Assembly (NCBI GenBank): GCA_034766995.1
Contig: CM068321.1
Span: 13,241,026 to 13,305,025 of the forward strand
Direction: 5' to 3'
From: Acanthacorydalis orientalis
Lineage: Eukaryota > Arthropoda > Insecta > Megaloptera > Corydalidae
DNA: 64,000 nucleotides
The position numbers and the translations under genes are program-made. Below are positions 12,360 through 24,988 of the stretch, piece by piece. The notes beneath the pieces were generated by a model. The model searched no databases and was not told the DNA's origin. It was given only the letters and a program-made list of their open reading frames with translations. The stretch's first letter is position 1. Every line of letters starts with the position of its first letter.

Positions 12360-12645
12360 TTCATTCATCTCATTCACATTTTTCAGATCTAAAATATTCA
12401 ACAATGATTCTTGATCATTTTTTATTATTGCTTCTGCGCAGTTGTGATGCCTTCATCCTCAAATTTTGCTGTATCTTAGAGCCTTGAGGATGATGGTAGC
12501 GTCGCCGAAATCTGTACAGATAACAATCAAAAACCACTAATTATCATTTATTGAACGTTTTTGATCAGAAAATTTTTTCTAGTTTATTGAATGATTAAAA
12601 TATTCATTTATGAACATGAATTTAGCCACAGTGCCAAAACTATAT
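12360..12645. repeat. Fold-back MITE-like element, copy B
   Basis: The inner stem TCATCCTCAA (12454-12463) pairs with TTGAGGATGA (12484-12493). To the right are CAATCAAAAACCACTAATTATC and TTTTTGATCAGAAAA. The right end, TTCATTTATGAACATGAATTTAGCC, matches copies A, D, E and L. No coding sequence. Confidence 0.6.
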
Positions 12646-13124
12646 TTTGAATAAATATCACAAATTCAAACAGCATGCGGAATGCTAGATAAACATATAA
12701 TAATCATAAAACAAACAAATTAGTGAATGAATCTGGAAATGTAAATGAACGAGTACACAATAAATAACTTTATAATACAAATATATACAAAAAAAATATT
12801 ATCCACTGGACCCTAATTCTTTGGTGTCATACAAAATCACTGGGCGAATAAAATTAAATATATCTCCGACTATAAGCACAAATACTAACTCTCAGTATTA
12901 TAATATTTCTACTTCCTTATTTTATTGTACTTTCCAGGAATGTATTTCGATGTTTTTATCTTTTCATTTAATGGATAAAAGCAAAGATATCTTTTTTTAG
13001 TGTAAATACTACAGCTCAGCTTAGAAAATTAAAATGGGATGGTTGTATATAATAATATCATCGCTTTATTTCATGAAAATGACATTTTCTGACATTTCAT
13101 AAGAAAACGTTTCCTTATATAGAA

Positions 13125-13128
<4 letters not shown>

Positions 13129-13190
<62 letters not shown>

Positions 13191-13204
13191 TTGTATATAT
13201 ATAC
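13129..13204. repeat. (AT)n(GT)n compound microsatellite
   Basis: AT array followed by (GT)8-9 and a short TA run. Confidence 0.95.
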
Positions 13205-14578
13205 AAATTAAAATTTAAAGGTTAACTTTAAATAATGTAAGGTTTGTTACTTTTAAATTTCTATACAATTTTATTTACTAATAATCTATTAATATGAAAA
13301 ATACCTTCATTTTTTATTTAAGAAGTATTTATATTAAAATAAAATTTGTAATTCTTCTTAAAGATTTATGAATATATTATTTTTGAAATGAAGATTTATT
13401 CTTACATGTAACAATGCATATGTAGTTTCAAGTTATACGTTCAATATTATCTGAAATATTATTATTTAACCATCAACTACTTTCAAGCTTTGAGAGAAGA
13501 ATATATAATCGTCTGATGTGAAAAAGAAACAGAGGTAAGACAAAAAATATATATTTAACGAACGGTGGACTTTAACAACAACAAAAAAACATACTCAATT
13601 ACGAAAAGAAAAGAAAAAATTCCAATGATTTAGAATCGTACAAAACGAGCAGTTGTTGCTTCCATGTTACATACGCACACAATTGAACATCTGCGCTTAG
13701 GAAAAAAATGTCCGTACGTCAAAAAGAAGAATTCGATATTTTCAGTAAGAATGACAAATTTTGTAATAAAGTATGACTTTTATGTAATTTCAAGATTAGA
13801 TAAAACGTTTTAAAGAAGTAACATCAAGTAGACAAAGTTAATTTTATAGTAGTTACAAGAATGATAAGTATGACAATAGTGTATATTTCACAGAAACGAG
13901 AAATAAAAATACATCCGAATGTTGTAGATCATTGATCAAGGTGACGCTAATCCTTGTTAATCTTGAATCATAAAAGGTAATTTCAATTTTACACGACACG
14001 ACGATGAACAGAAGCAAAACGTGATTTGTAAAGAAAAATGAATCGCATCCGTTTATGAAAGGATTATAAATTTACATGAAACGAAAATTTTTATACGACA
14101 CCAACGTAATTACATGTACACTGCCGAAAATGAAAACGTGGTATTCATTTGACGTTTTACTATACAACAGCTTATTTCTTAGTCCAAATCTATGATTTAA
14201 TACACAACAATGCCAAAAAACAGTCGATATCTCTGAGTTCACTTGTCGATAATTTATTTGATACATGTACGTTTAAATCAAATTAAATAAAAAAGGTTTT
14301 TCGCAATTATACCAAATTACAAGATTGAAAAAAGTTAAATGTTTATATTACCACTTAACAATATTTTATAAGGACTTACTAATTATCGAAAAAGCAACAA
14401 GAAAAAAGAATATTTTACAAGTGATAAATAAATATGTTCATATTTATAAAATACTTCAGTAACGGATTTTTTTATAGATTGCAATACTATTAAGTTTCTT
14501 TCGATTTGTTTCGATCAGCGTTTTTTAAATTATTAATTAGTTTTTTATATTAATTATACATGTTTATTGCGCTTCTAT

Positions 14579-14581
<3 letters not shown>

Positions 14582-14624
<43 letters not shown>
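14582..14624. repeat. (TA)n microsatellite
   Basis: Pure TA run of about 43 bases. Confidence 0.95.
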
Positions 14625-14626
<2 letters not shown>

Positions 14627-15781
14627 TTATATTGAAATAAAGTAGATCATTTTTATCTTCATTCTTTTGTAACGTTAAAAAACAAAGGATATTAATATCT
14701 CTTTCTTTGTTCCTATGTCATGCATTTTTGTGTAAACATCATCTGTAAATTGATTATAATAATATATATTTTTCTTAAATACTAGTCATGCAATCCTTGA
14801 TATCCGATTAGATATTGTTATTCTTGACAGTTTGTGAATTGTAATGAAATAAAACCATTATTTATCTAATCAAATTTACAATTAAATCTGTAAATATTAA
14901 TTAAGTAATTTATTTTATCAAATCATATTTTTATATTTCATATGTAATAATTGATGATAGGTAATTGTCTTGTATAGATGATTGCGTGTGTTTACCAGAT
15001 GTTTTTTGTTAATTCGGCAGATGTAATGAAATAAAGGTAAGATTTTTTATAAATAGTTATACTAATTTTCAAATACTTAATATATAATCATTAATATTTC
15101 ATTCTATTCCATTACTTCTCCGTTCTTTTGATCTTTGAAATAAACTAAATGAAATATAATCAACTTATTCATTACCAAATGAGAGATAAATTACACACAA
15201 ATATCACTAGTCCCATTTGTCTCCAATCATCTACATCTCAGTGCTTTTATTATAACCCTTAAAGACAAATGATACTTAATTATTCTTGGACTAGCATTAA
15301 ACATCAATAAACTGAAAGTATTAAGACAATCACCATGTGATTATAGTACCAAATTGACATTAATGAATGAATGTTTCTGGATTAATTTGTAGTGCTATTA
15401 ACGTTTTTATCGTTATCTTTAATGACACATTCATTAATTTATCATAATATATGTGTCAATGTTATAGCTATTGAAGTGGCGTTCCAGGTTGTGGCTAGTG
15501 TTCTTGAATGAAAATTGATACGCTAATTACTTTTACTGTAAATAATTAAAGAGATTTTCAGGATTTTAGTGCCAGTTAACGAAAATAAACTTTACTATAT
15601 ATATAAATATATATAATTATCATTTTAACTAACTAATTATATAATTAAACCTTTAGTAATACTTTCAACAAGTTAAAATTCTAAATTAATCAAATTATTT
15701 GATACCAACATGGCATTATAAGATCATACTTTACATTACTAGTGTAATAAGTTGTAAGTTTATTGTATTTTGTAAATATTA

Positions 15782-15786
<5 letters not shown>

Positions 15787-15839
<53 letters not shown>
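15787..15839. repeat. (TA)n microsatellite
   Basis: Pure TA run of about 50 bases. Confidence 0.95.
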
Positions 15840-16809
15840 AATATACATATAATCTTAAGTTTTCGCAAACCAGTATAAACTGGATAAATTTCTCTTCCAT
15901 CTTTTTCTCAATTGACTGATTCAGCACGTCTATTTTGGACATATTTCTAAATCATTTTCTGATCATTTCGTTAGTGCTTTCTGAAGCGTTTTATATTTTT
16001 ATGATATATTTAAATCTGTGACTATTAAAATATTTAGAACAATGAATTACTGTACATATTTCACCTGCGTATTGCTCTACCTATTCATTTTAAATGGAAA
16101 TATTTATTAAATTTTAAAAGCCTATATGTATTCAATAAGATTAAATAGTGAATAAAATATATTTTAGTGTATTTCTTTAATTCATTCTCACATTATCTTT
16201 CTAAGTTTGTATGCTTGATTTGCAGAAATACAGTTTTTAAAATAAGTTCTTTTTTCTAAAAACTGCCTAAATAATATTAAATTTCCTTTCTAGAAATTTA
16301 CTTCTTTCTACTTTAATGAGTATGTTTTCGATTATACATGCAGCATTTTCGATTTTACTAAACATGCAGCTCGCTTAATGTCCGGAAAAGAAAATCATTA
16401 TTTATGTGTGTTTGTTACTTGAGTATTTTTCATTCATTTTCTTTTTATATATTTTATAATATTTTAAGTTGAATTTTTCGTATTATTCTCCTTATGATTC
16501 TGTAAATATTGATTGATACACGTGCATCAAATATTAAATTTATCATTCGTTTATAAAGTATATAAATTAAATATAATTTTATTTCAATTTTTGATCAATT
16601 TTACTTTGAAATTCTTTTCCATATGTTTATTACTTTCATTTATAAAATATATTTTAATGCTTCAATTATTTTGTATTTGAGTACAATTTTTAAAATTTTT
16701 CAAAAAAATAAAACAATATATCTGAAGATAATTAGCTTTAAAATCAGTTTCGGAAAATAAAAAAAAGTATTGAAACAATACGGAAACAAAGATTCTATAT
16801 TTGATTTAC

Positions 16810-16813
<4 letters not shown>

Positions 16814-16853
<40 letters not shown>

Positions 16854-16873
16854 GTGTGTATATATATACACAT
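16814..16873. repeat. (TA)n array with TG/CA tail
   Basis: TA array followed by CATATGTGTGTATATATATACACATACACA.. in a nearly palindromic arrangement. Confidence 0.85.
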
Positions 16874-16980
16874 ACACATTTTTGTGTGTGTAGGTATACA
16901 TATAGTCCGGTTATTACGTCTAGCTTTATTACATTATGACTTATGATAACTAGCAATCCTAATTACAGCACCGCGTGTAT

Positions 16981-17110
16981 AAGGTTCTCGCTATGACGTC
17001 TGGTGGTATGCCGCCGTCAGACATTCCAACATGTTACGAGTTCGAACCCCGGGGAGTGTAGAGCAATCGCACAGAGGACCAAAGTAGAGCCGCTGTTTGT
17101 TATGATATCC
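16981..17110 (+). repeat. tRNA-like / SINE-like patch with B-box
   Basis: GAGTTCGAACCCC at about 17038-17050 matches the pol III B-box (GGTTCGANTCC type). About 45 bases upstream TGACGTCTGG loosely resembles an A-box. The patch is much richer in G+C and CG than its surroundings. No acceptor stem or valid T-stem can be drawn, so this is not a functional tRNA. A decayed tRNA-derived SINE is the most economical reading. It could also be a chance B-box match in a GC-richer island. Confidence 0.35.
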
Positions 17111-17566
17111 GTTTGTTGACTTACGAGTTGCATGCGACGGGAAACTTCTATTATTTTAATAAAACACTGTGCGACGTTTTTTTTCCATATATAAAATAGA
17201 ATTTTTATACGGTGACAGATAGTGCGTATATGATGTTAGTTTGAAACATAAGTAGACTGTTTTATACATATTTTTATTACTTGATATTATTTATGAGGAG
17301 AAATAAATAACGAACGGATTTCATGTTTACAAATGATATGAAATTAACAGTTTATATCTTATAATACTTTTATGAAAATGATATGATATGGTGTCCGTGA
17401 AAGAAGATTTATTTTATATATGGATTATTTACATTTTGATTTTTATTTAAATATTAATACATGGATAGACATGGACACTTTATTCAAAATCTAAATTTAT
17501 TACAAGTATCAGAAATACTATATATCTATGAAAGAAACTCCAATAAATATAATTTCATTATTATCT

Positions 17567-17570
<4 letters not shown>

Positions 17571-17633
<63 letters not shown>
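17571..17633. repeat. (TA)n microsatellite
   Basis: TA run with one TG interruption; its translation explains the 64-codon frame just upstream. Confidence 0.95.
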
Positions 17634-18194
17634 TCACATCTTAAGAACAATTTAAACAAGCTATATAATATTCTCAAATGTTTCACGCCTCTGTTAATTC
17701 TAAATGGCTAACTAATTATAGCTAACGAAGGTAATTAAGTAAAATATAGTTAAGTGAAACGTAATTATTTACAAGTCGTTAATTTCAATATATACTCCCA
17801 TCAACTGTTGTTTTCTTTATTTGTTGATATTGAGGATTATATGATGATGTATTCACCTAATGAAGTGTTATATTGCCGTATAATAGCTAAGTTATAATTA
17901 TCTATGATTATTACAAAAAAAAAACACTAAATTTTGTTCCAATTTGCAATGAAAAGATTATAAGATTTTTTTAATTTTATAAATCGAATTTATAGAGTGT
18001 GCAAAGTTTGAATATGATTTAAAAATATATATTTTTTTAAATATAATAAAATTTTTGTACTATAGGTAAATTAAAATAATATTTATAATTTAATAATAAT
18101 GATTAAAAACACATTTACTTATGATAAAAATCTGTTGAAATGTAATGGAACAGGAGTAAGCCTTTACTTTTTTTGCTTTCCTTTTAAATCTATT

Positions 18195-18430
18195 GTTAAA
18201 TGTTTTTATTGACGAAGTTGATGGTTTAAAACAGGCCATAGTAGAGATTATTCCTGATACAAACATTTAATTCTCAGAGCGACAAGGTACAGAAAAATCT
18301 TTGGAGATTTCAATTTTTTCTGTATCTTATCGCTCAGCAATCAAAAACAATCAACAATAATTTATTGAATATTTTTGTTGTAGTTTGTGGAGTAAGAAAA
18401 ATTAATTTGCGAAATTATTTTACAATAGTC
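18195..18430. repeat. Fold-back MITE-like element, copy C
   Basis: Inner arms CAGAGCGACAAGGTACAGAA (from 18275) and CTGTATCTTATCGCTCAG (to 18337) are inverted repeats. The right arm continues CAATCAAAAACAATCAACAA and TTTATTGAATATTTTTG, the most conserved part of the family. The left arm is poorly preserved. Confidence 0.6.
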
Positions 18431-19111
18431 TGAAAATGTGCAAATTGTAAAAAAAGTTGCAGGAATTAACAAAGAAATATTTGTAGTGTGTACAAAGTAT
18501 AAAATAAACACAAGTCAAATTCACAGTTATAGAAATTAACACAGAGAATATCTTATGGTTATTATTGTAATTATATAAAGAATACATTGAAATCAATTAT
18601 TTTATAAAATGATAAAAAATTTAGAAAGTATAAAGTTTTCATTCAATATAAAATCAAAATCATAATGAAACACAGATTAAAATATAATGAAAACAGTAAA
18701 TAAATCACAGGAATGTAGTTACAATTAATTGATAAAATTGTTAATATAATTATTTATATTTTCATGTAGAATATTAATAAAATACATTAAATGAACCACA
18801 CCTCATTGGTGTTTGTTTATATAATTATATCCGAAACAAAAATGGCCTTCAAATTATTATTTCCTTATTAAAGTTTAATTTCGTCTTCAAGTTTACGACA
18901 GTTTGTTAATTTGATATAAATCCTCTTGAATATTGAAATTGTAAATATACATTATATCACTTTCAGTGATCACTTTTGAATAAATTCTATTAATATATGC
19001 TGAATAATATAAATAAAACATACGACGAAAAATAAACACACATTTTTAAGAGAAAAACATGCGATCATTTTAAGAAATATTCACCGTTTGTCATCTCATT
19101 TATTTCTACAC

Positions 19112-19119
19112 TGACGTCA
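19112..19119. promoter_or_regulatory. CRE-type palindrome TGACGTCA
   Basis: Perfect CREB/ATF-type site within CTGACGTCATTT. A single 8-bp match in 64 kb is not proof of function; no promoter motif is paired with it. Confidence 0.2.
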
Positions 19120-19750
19120 TTTAAAATGTACGTCAATTGAGAATGCTATCACGTTGAAATATCACGTTTAAATACATTTGAATCTCGATTTAGATGCTCA
19201 GACAATGCACGCTGGAAATAATTAACTGTAAATTTGGAAATAATTAAGTATAACTTCTTAGTGTATTTATATAAAGTTCGTTTTGATGACTCATCAAAAA
19301 AGTCGTCGAAAAGTATTAAGAAATATAAATAATTTCCTTATTGAATGATCAATATATTCATTTTATTGGTGGAGTCATTAAATTAATGTTGGAATAAAAA
19401 ATGACTTCAAAATCAATCATTCTCTTAAAATAGTTTACTATAAAAAAGCAATTAATTCAATTTATTTCGTTCATTATTACGAAATTTAAACTCTCAGTTA
19501 AAAAAATATGACATTTTTCAAGACCGAATGAAGTCTTCATTAAAAAAGGTATGAAAAAATTTTATGCTCTATCATTAAGTGTCATTGTAGAACTGGAACA
19601 AATGTTTGATAGCACAGTTTTACTTATATATACGCTTTAGAAAAAAATGCCGCCAGATACACGTACCACTACTGTATGTAATTCAACACAGTTGTTGCAA
19701 TAATAATAATAATAAACGGCACGATGACAAACACGACTAGTTTTGGTATT

Positions 19751-19815
19751 TTGTGTTAAGTGGTAGAGCACGCGCCTGTAAATTCCATACTTAATATGAT
19801 ATAGTTGGCTGTGTC
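19751..19815 (+). repeat. tRNA-like A-box fragment
   Basis: GTTAAGTGGTAGAGCACGCG (about 19754-19773) closely resembles the D-arm/A-box of a tRNA (TAGTGGTAGAGCRCNCGCC type). The expected B-box is not recognisable downstream, where GATATAGTTGGCTGTGTCCGGG may be a ruined T-arm. Read as a decayed tRNA pseudogene or SINE head. Confidence 0.3.
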
Positions 19816-20453
19816 CGGGAAGTGAAGAATAAAGTCTACATTAGACATGAAGATAATTGTCGCGAGACATTCATGTACTTAATATTTGTAATCTGAATGA
19901 TGATAATGCTTTGTCACGGTTCTCTGACTATAAATATACTGATTAGTTTTAACTTTTTTTTGTTTGGGCATATATTTATATATATATATATATAGCATAA
20001 AGTGAATAAAAATTGTTTAATAGTTCATAAACATCCCAAAGAGCACACTTTCATTTAACAGTTATGTATTTTCCGTTATTACATACAACTATTTTCAAAG
20101 TCTAATTTTTAATTACATTTTTACAGCATACTAGGGATATTTTTTTGTTATTAATTGAAATTAACCAGATCACACCTAGCATTTTCACTTGATTATTTTT
20201 TATTTATTTTTTTCTGCTTAAAAGTTACTTGAAAGATCTAAATTCTCTGCGTTGGATGAAGTTAGATCAGAAAATATAGAAAATGAGGAACAATATTTAA
20301 ACAAAAATATTTAATTATCTTAGATTACTATGTTTATGGTATGACATTTAATATCAAGTTGTTATACATGTTATCTGATAATTAAATCCATTCCGATATG
20401 TATATAATTAAATTCTGTATTTCGAATAAAACGTTGATTGTACAGTATTGTTA

Positions 20454-20999
20454 TTAGGTTGGTAGAAAAATAATTGCGGTTTATGATTTTTAAATTCATA
20501 TACATTTTTTCCTTTTTGATTTTCTTAGCTGTTTTAAGTGGTCCAGAACTGTTGGATGACTAACACCTAACTTTTGTACAAGCTCTCGAATTGCTGTGCG
20601 TGGTTCTGATTCAATTAACGCATTAAGTTGGACTTTATGAACTGATAAAGGACGCCCGCGACCTTCTTCATCTTTAAGTCACTTGTCTCCAGCGCGAATT
20701 TTTTATTCCTTAACAGTAGCCACATCAAAAGCATCATTTAGTTTACAAGCAGAGTTTCTGTTGCTTTACCACCTGTTTTGAACTCATGTAAAAATGCTCT
20801 TATTTTCCATCTTTAATTCAATAGCTCAATTTAAAGCAAAATTAATAATAAAAACCAACCCGATATTATCAAAATACAAACCGAAAAATACATTTTAAAA
20901 TGATATTAATATGAACATGAGGAAATGACACTTTCATTGAAAAAAAATAAGGTTATAATTCAGAAAACAAGAACCACATTTATTTTCCTACCAAATTAA
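20454..20999 (-). mobile_element. 546-bp mariner deletion derivative
   Basis: Both ends are preserved: left TTAGGTTGGTAGAAAAATAATTGC, right ATTTATTTTCCTACCAAATTAA, flanked by TA (20452-20453 and 21000-21001). On the minus strand the remaining transposase piece is only the N-terminal DNA-binding part. It starts IRAFLHEFKTGGKATET and continues in another frame as DEEGRGRPLSVHKVQL and then IRELVQKLGVSHPTVLDHL, a helix-turn-helix. The catalytic two-thirds is gone. It therefore could not move itself, but with its ends it could have been mobilised in trans. The same ends occur on the 80-bp element at 50115. Confidence 0.85.
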
Positions 21000-21784
21000 T
21001 ATTTCCAATAAATATAAATAAATAAAATTTAAAGATTTATTATATTTCATTGTTGGACATTTTTTATTTACTTCCTGAGCAAATAAATTTTATTTCTACG
21101 TAATTTATATTGAGAATTCAAGATTATTAATATAAACAACATTGTAACATTTATTACACAAACAAACTACATACAAGTATGACTGTTGAAAGAACATTAA
21201 TCTATGGTTAAACTTACATTGTTTAAATAATCTTGATATAAACATAAACGCATTTCCTGTTTCAAATACTCCCATTTATGTCAACCGATATCAGTAGACG
21301 ATTTTTAATAGACACATTAAATAAAATACTTTCAGAAGACTGATTTGAATCGTGGTAGAATGAAAATTGCTTTTAATCTTGTATCAAGTAGAGCGTTAAG
21401 TTGACAACAACAATGATAAAAAAAAGTCTGATGAAAAATACAACTGTATTTTTTTTTTACTCTGTTTGAAAATATCGATAAAATCGACTCAGTTATTCAC
21501 TGACACAATAAAAACAAATAGTAATGTATTTGGAAAAAATAATTGCTATGTACGAGTGTGTGTATACAAATAGTTGTCGACATATATTCTTTTACATACG
21601 TCACTCTCCTATATACTTGTCTTTTGCTTTTTGAATATTATTCGATATATACTCTTTTTATTATAAATAGATTCACTGTTTTTTTTTTAATAATATTTTT
21701 TATTATAAAATTAATTATCGAAGATGAAGTATACAATGAATAAATCTTTTTTCATGAATATTGTTGCCCTAATGTCACAAATTC

Positions 21785-22045
21785 ATTTTTAACTTACCCC
21801 ACAAACCGCAAAATAATCTGATAAAATCTGTTTAATAATTGTTCATTTTTAGTTCTGATTTTTTATACCTGATTGCTTTGATACCGTATGGTATCGTCAT
21901 CAAAATTCACTCTGGCTGCAATCAAAATCGATCAACAATGAACTATTAAATATTTTTGATCAGAAAAAAATTGTGATTTATAAGCTGAGTGAAAAAAATA
22001 ACTTGTGAAAGTAAATTTAACAATTCAGAAACTATATTGTTAGTT
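21785..22045. repeat. Fold-back MITE-like element, copy D
   Basis: Left arm CTTACCCCACAAACCGCAAA and right arm TTGTGATTTATAAGCTGAG are diverged inverted repeats. The centre has GATACC-GTAT-GGTATC (21880-21895). The conserved block TATTTTTGATCAGAAAAAAA lies on the right, ending GTGAAAGTAAATTTAAC. Confidence 0.6.
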
Positions 22046-22324
22046 CAATATCTAAATGTTATGTTCATAATAAACTTTTTTAAAAAAAATCTAAGGTTTT
22101 TTAGTAATAAATATTATTTTTCTAAATAAAACTTTAAAACATAGCATGTTTTATTTTCCTAATTGCGCTGTCTATTATACTAATATTGTCTTTATCATTC
22201 AATAAGCTGCTACAAATTGATTTATAAATTGACAATATCTTGTATCATCTTCAACAAATTATAGTTAGATTTTTTAGATGAGAATAATAGCAAAGTACTG
22301 CTGCAAAATAGAAGATGAAGGAGA

Positions 22325-22990
22325 AGATTAGGCCAAAAAATTACTATCGATGATTGCAATTTCCAGGTTGTATACAATTTCACATACCTTTGCTCAAATA
22401 TCACTAGTGAAAATGAGGAATGTCAAGAAGTTCAAAAACGAATAGTAGCAACAAATAGAACATATTGCGCGGTCTTGCCTATAATGAAATTGAGAAATGT
22501 GCATAGGAAGACCCACATCCGACTCTATAAAATCCTCATCCGTACTGTCATATCTTATGGAGGTGAAACGTGGATCATATTAGTTAAGATCGCAGAAATG
22601 TTGGACACAGTCGAAAGAAGAATGTTGAAAATTATATTTGGGCAAATAAGCGATGAAAGTATATGAATAATACGCTACAACTTCAAATTATTTAATCTAT
22701 AAGGAATAAAAACTACCTGTCTTTGTAAAAATACTTCGCCTGAGATATGCAAGTCACACTGAGCGGATGCCGAATTAAACATTACCAAAAAGGGCCTTGA
22801 ATGAATAACCAAGCAGAAGAAGATCTCTAGGCAAACCAAGGTTCAGATGGACAGTTAATGTAGAGACAAATGCAGTGGAACTGTTGGGAGTAAGAAACTA
22901 GAGGATTGTCAGGTAGAGGGATGTCTGGAGGTAGAAAATTGAGGAGGCCAGAGCTTGTTTGGGCTGTAGCACCATTTAAGAAGAAAAGAG
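22325..22990 (+). pseudogene. RTE-like non-LTR retrotransposon 3' fragment, plus strand
   Basis: The C-terminal third of a reverse transcriptase polyprotein. Readable blocks: VVYNFTYLCSNITSENEE; RLYKILIRTVISYGGETW (about 22530, the ISYGGETW motif typical after the RT fingers/palm in RTE-like elements); VERRMLKIIFG. A stop at about 22663 follows. The rest lies in shifted frames: LRYASHTERMP, GKPRFRWTVNVETNAVELLG and KIEEARACLGC at the very end. The catalytic FADD block and endonuclease domain are absent, so the copy is 5'-truncated as is usual for LINEs. Sequence and end motif differ from the RTE at 44.9 kb, implying a second lineage. Confidence 0.7.
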
Positions 22991-23223
22991 ATTTTTTAGA
23001 TAGGTATCAAAGTGTTTATGGAATAAATATGAAATATGATCATCAAACAAGATACATTGTTTGGAAATTTTCATAAATAAGATACAAATGAATATAATAC
23101 GAGAATTTGTAACGAAAATAAAAAAAAAATAACACAGATATTGGTAAAAAATTTTTTTTTAGAAACAGGAAAGGGAAATAATATTTCTTAGAAAGAAAGG
23201 TGATCAAAAAACAAATGATCAGG

Positions 23224-23556
23224 AAACTTTCACAAATAAATTATTTTCTCATCTCACGAATCACTGTTTCTAGTCAAAAATTATTAATAAATGTTTACTG
23301 ATTATTTTTAATTGCTACTTATGGACATTTCTATAACGATGCAATCATCCTCAAAGCGCTAAGGTACAGAAAAATTTGTTTTTTTATATCTTAAAGCTCT
23401 GAGGAATCGATATCAATATGCACATTAGTGTCAATCAAAACATAATAAATAAATATGTTTTAAACATTTTTGATCAGAAAAAATTATGGTTTGTGAGATA
23501 AGCGAATAATTCATTTATGAAAGTGAATTTAACCATATTTTCAAAACCTCATTATG
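23224..23556. repeat. Fold-back MITE-like element, copy E (best preserved)
   Basis: The outer arms are recognisable over about 55 bases: left ACTTTCACAAATAAATTATT..CTCATCTCACGAATCAC, right GTTTGTGAGATAAGCGAATA..TTCATTTATGAAAGTG. The inner arms TCCTCAAAGCGCTAAGGTAC (from 23350) and TATCTTAAAGCTCTGAGGA (to 23404) also pair. The loop is only a few bases. Best copy for building a family consensus. Confidence 0.7.
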
Positions 23557-23629
23557 ATAAAAAGATAATATTTATTTCTAGTAACATTTTTATACTAATT
23601 GAAATATTTTTATTCCTACTAAAATGTCT

Positions 23630-24360
23630 AGGTATAAAACAAACACATACCAAAATCATTAAAATGAAACCGAAATGAACGACGTTACACGAATGTCTGT
23701 GGCGAGAACTGTTTGTTACGAATAAAACGACAGCATAAAAATAAAACAAAACGTCGACACATCACAGACACAAACATTCGATACGGTACTGAATATCGAA
23801 TAATGCGTCTATATTAACGTCGTTATCCAATAATGTTACTATCCAATCGTGAACAAAATTAGTAGATTTCTTTCACACGTGTTGTACGAGATCGTAAACA
23901 TAAGTTGTTGTCTCAGACAGGTATATATCTCGATGTATAGCATGTATTCGCTGCTAGATAAAATACATGGAATAGCATGCCACACTGCGTTGATTTAAAA
24001 ACAATCCACATTGCATACAAGTGATCCTTGTAATGGGTATATATCTTTATATAGTACGTATGTTGTTTTCAAATGGGTGTATCTACCACTGTGGCGGTAT
24101 TTCTTATTTATTTGCTTATTTTTTTTTAGTAACGATATTCTTTATGTTTGTGATTTTTTTTGTGCCAATACAACAGTTAACTTACTGCAATAAATATCAA
24201 CTGTACATGTTTGAAATTGGATCACTCTAAATGTATTTTTTCATTTTAATGCAAATAAATAAATCAAGAGTTTATCGTTTTCAGATAAATATCTCACTTA
24301 TATTCGTCAGAGTTTAAATCAAACTGTTACGATTTTTAATCTACTTTCTTTATACACACG
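23630..24360. other. Non-coding stretch, CG-richer left part
   Basis: The segment 23640-23960 has more CG dinucleotides than usual here and two TATCCAAT motifs (about 23826 and 23840). No TATA box, frame or RNA gene can be tied to it. The overlapping Phe/Tyr-rich frames at 24011-24230 look like chance frames. Confidence 0.3.
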
Positions 24361-24373
24361 CATACAAACATTA

Positions 24374-24376
<3 letters not shown>

Positions 24377-24426
<50 letters not shown>
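24377..24426. repeat. (TA)n microsatellite
   Basis: Pure TA run of about 50 bases. Confidence 0.95.
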
Positions 24427-24428
<2 letters not shown>

Positions 24429-24988
24429 GTTTGCTCGATAATCCAAACATTTGATACCTGAGCAATTTAATCAATGAATAGTTTAGATTGAGTAATCTCG
24501 AATCCGTACTTTTTAAAAATGTTATACTGAATAATTTGAGATATATGATATTTTTAATAGAAAAATGTACTCACTATAAAATTAAATTATTTTTTTTCCA
24601 CCAGTGGATCTAAATCCCATTCGAATTATAAAGTTTAGTTGTCATGAAAGATTTTTTCTTTGTATTTTTAATATGAAGTTGTAACAAAATGTACAGGGAG
24701 TTCCAAGTCAGATACCACAATCCTTATTGCTAATGCTTAACATGAAATTAAAGAAATCATTTTAAAAAGCGTTGGAGTATAGTTTTTCTTAGAAAATAAT
24801 GTGAATGCGTTGAAAATGTGTCTTAATCTATTTTTAAGAAAAAGTGTAAATAATGTAGACAATTAATAAATTTATCCTCCAATAGGATTTGAAAAAAAAA
24901 TTATTCAATATATTAAGCATACACAATTGTAGTGATAAAACTAATAAAAAAATTGCTACTAAGTGAAATGTTAAAAATAATCTAACGC

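Larger units (their letters stand above)
12650..16813. other. AT-rich non-coding stretch
   Basis: No gene is recognised. Microsatellites lie at about 13129-13204, 14582-14624 and 15787-15839. A 64-codon minus-strand frame near 14072-14266 has no recognisable feature and is left uncalled. Confidence 0.5.
18450..20450. other. AT-rich non-coding stretch
   Basis: No gene is recognised. It contains one full palindromic CRE-type octamer (TGACGTCA, 19112-19119) and a tRNA-like A-box segment at 19.75 kb. A short TA run is at about 19972-19994. Confidence 0.45.

Noticed and set aside
16981..17110. A functional tRNA gene at the B-box
   Set aside because: No acceptor stem, no valid T-stem pairing and no anticodon arm could be drawn.
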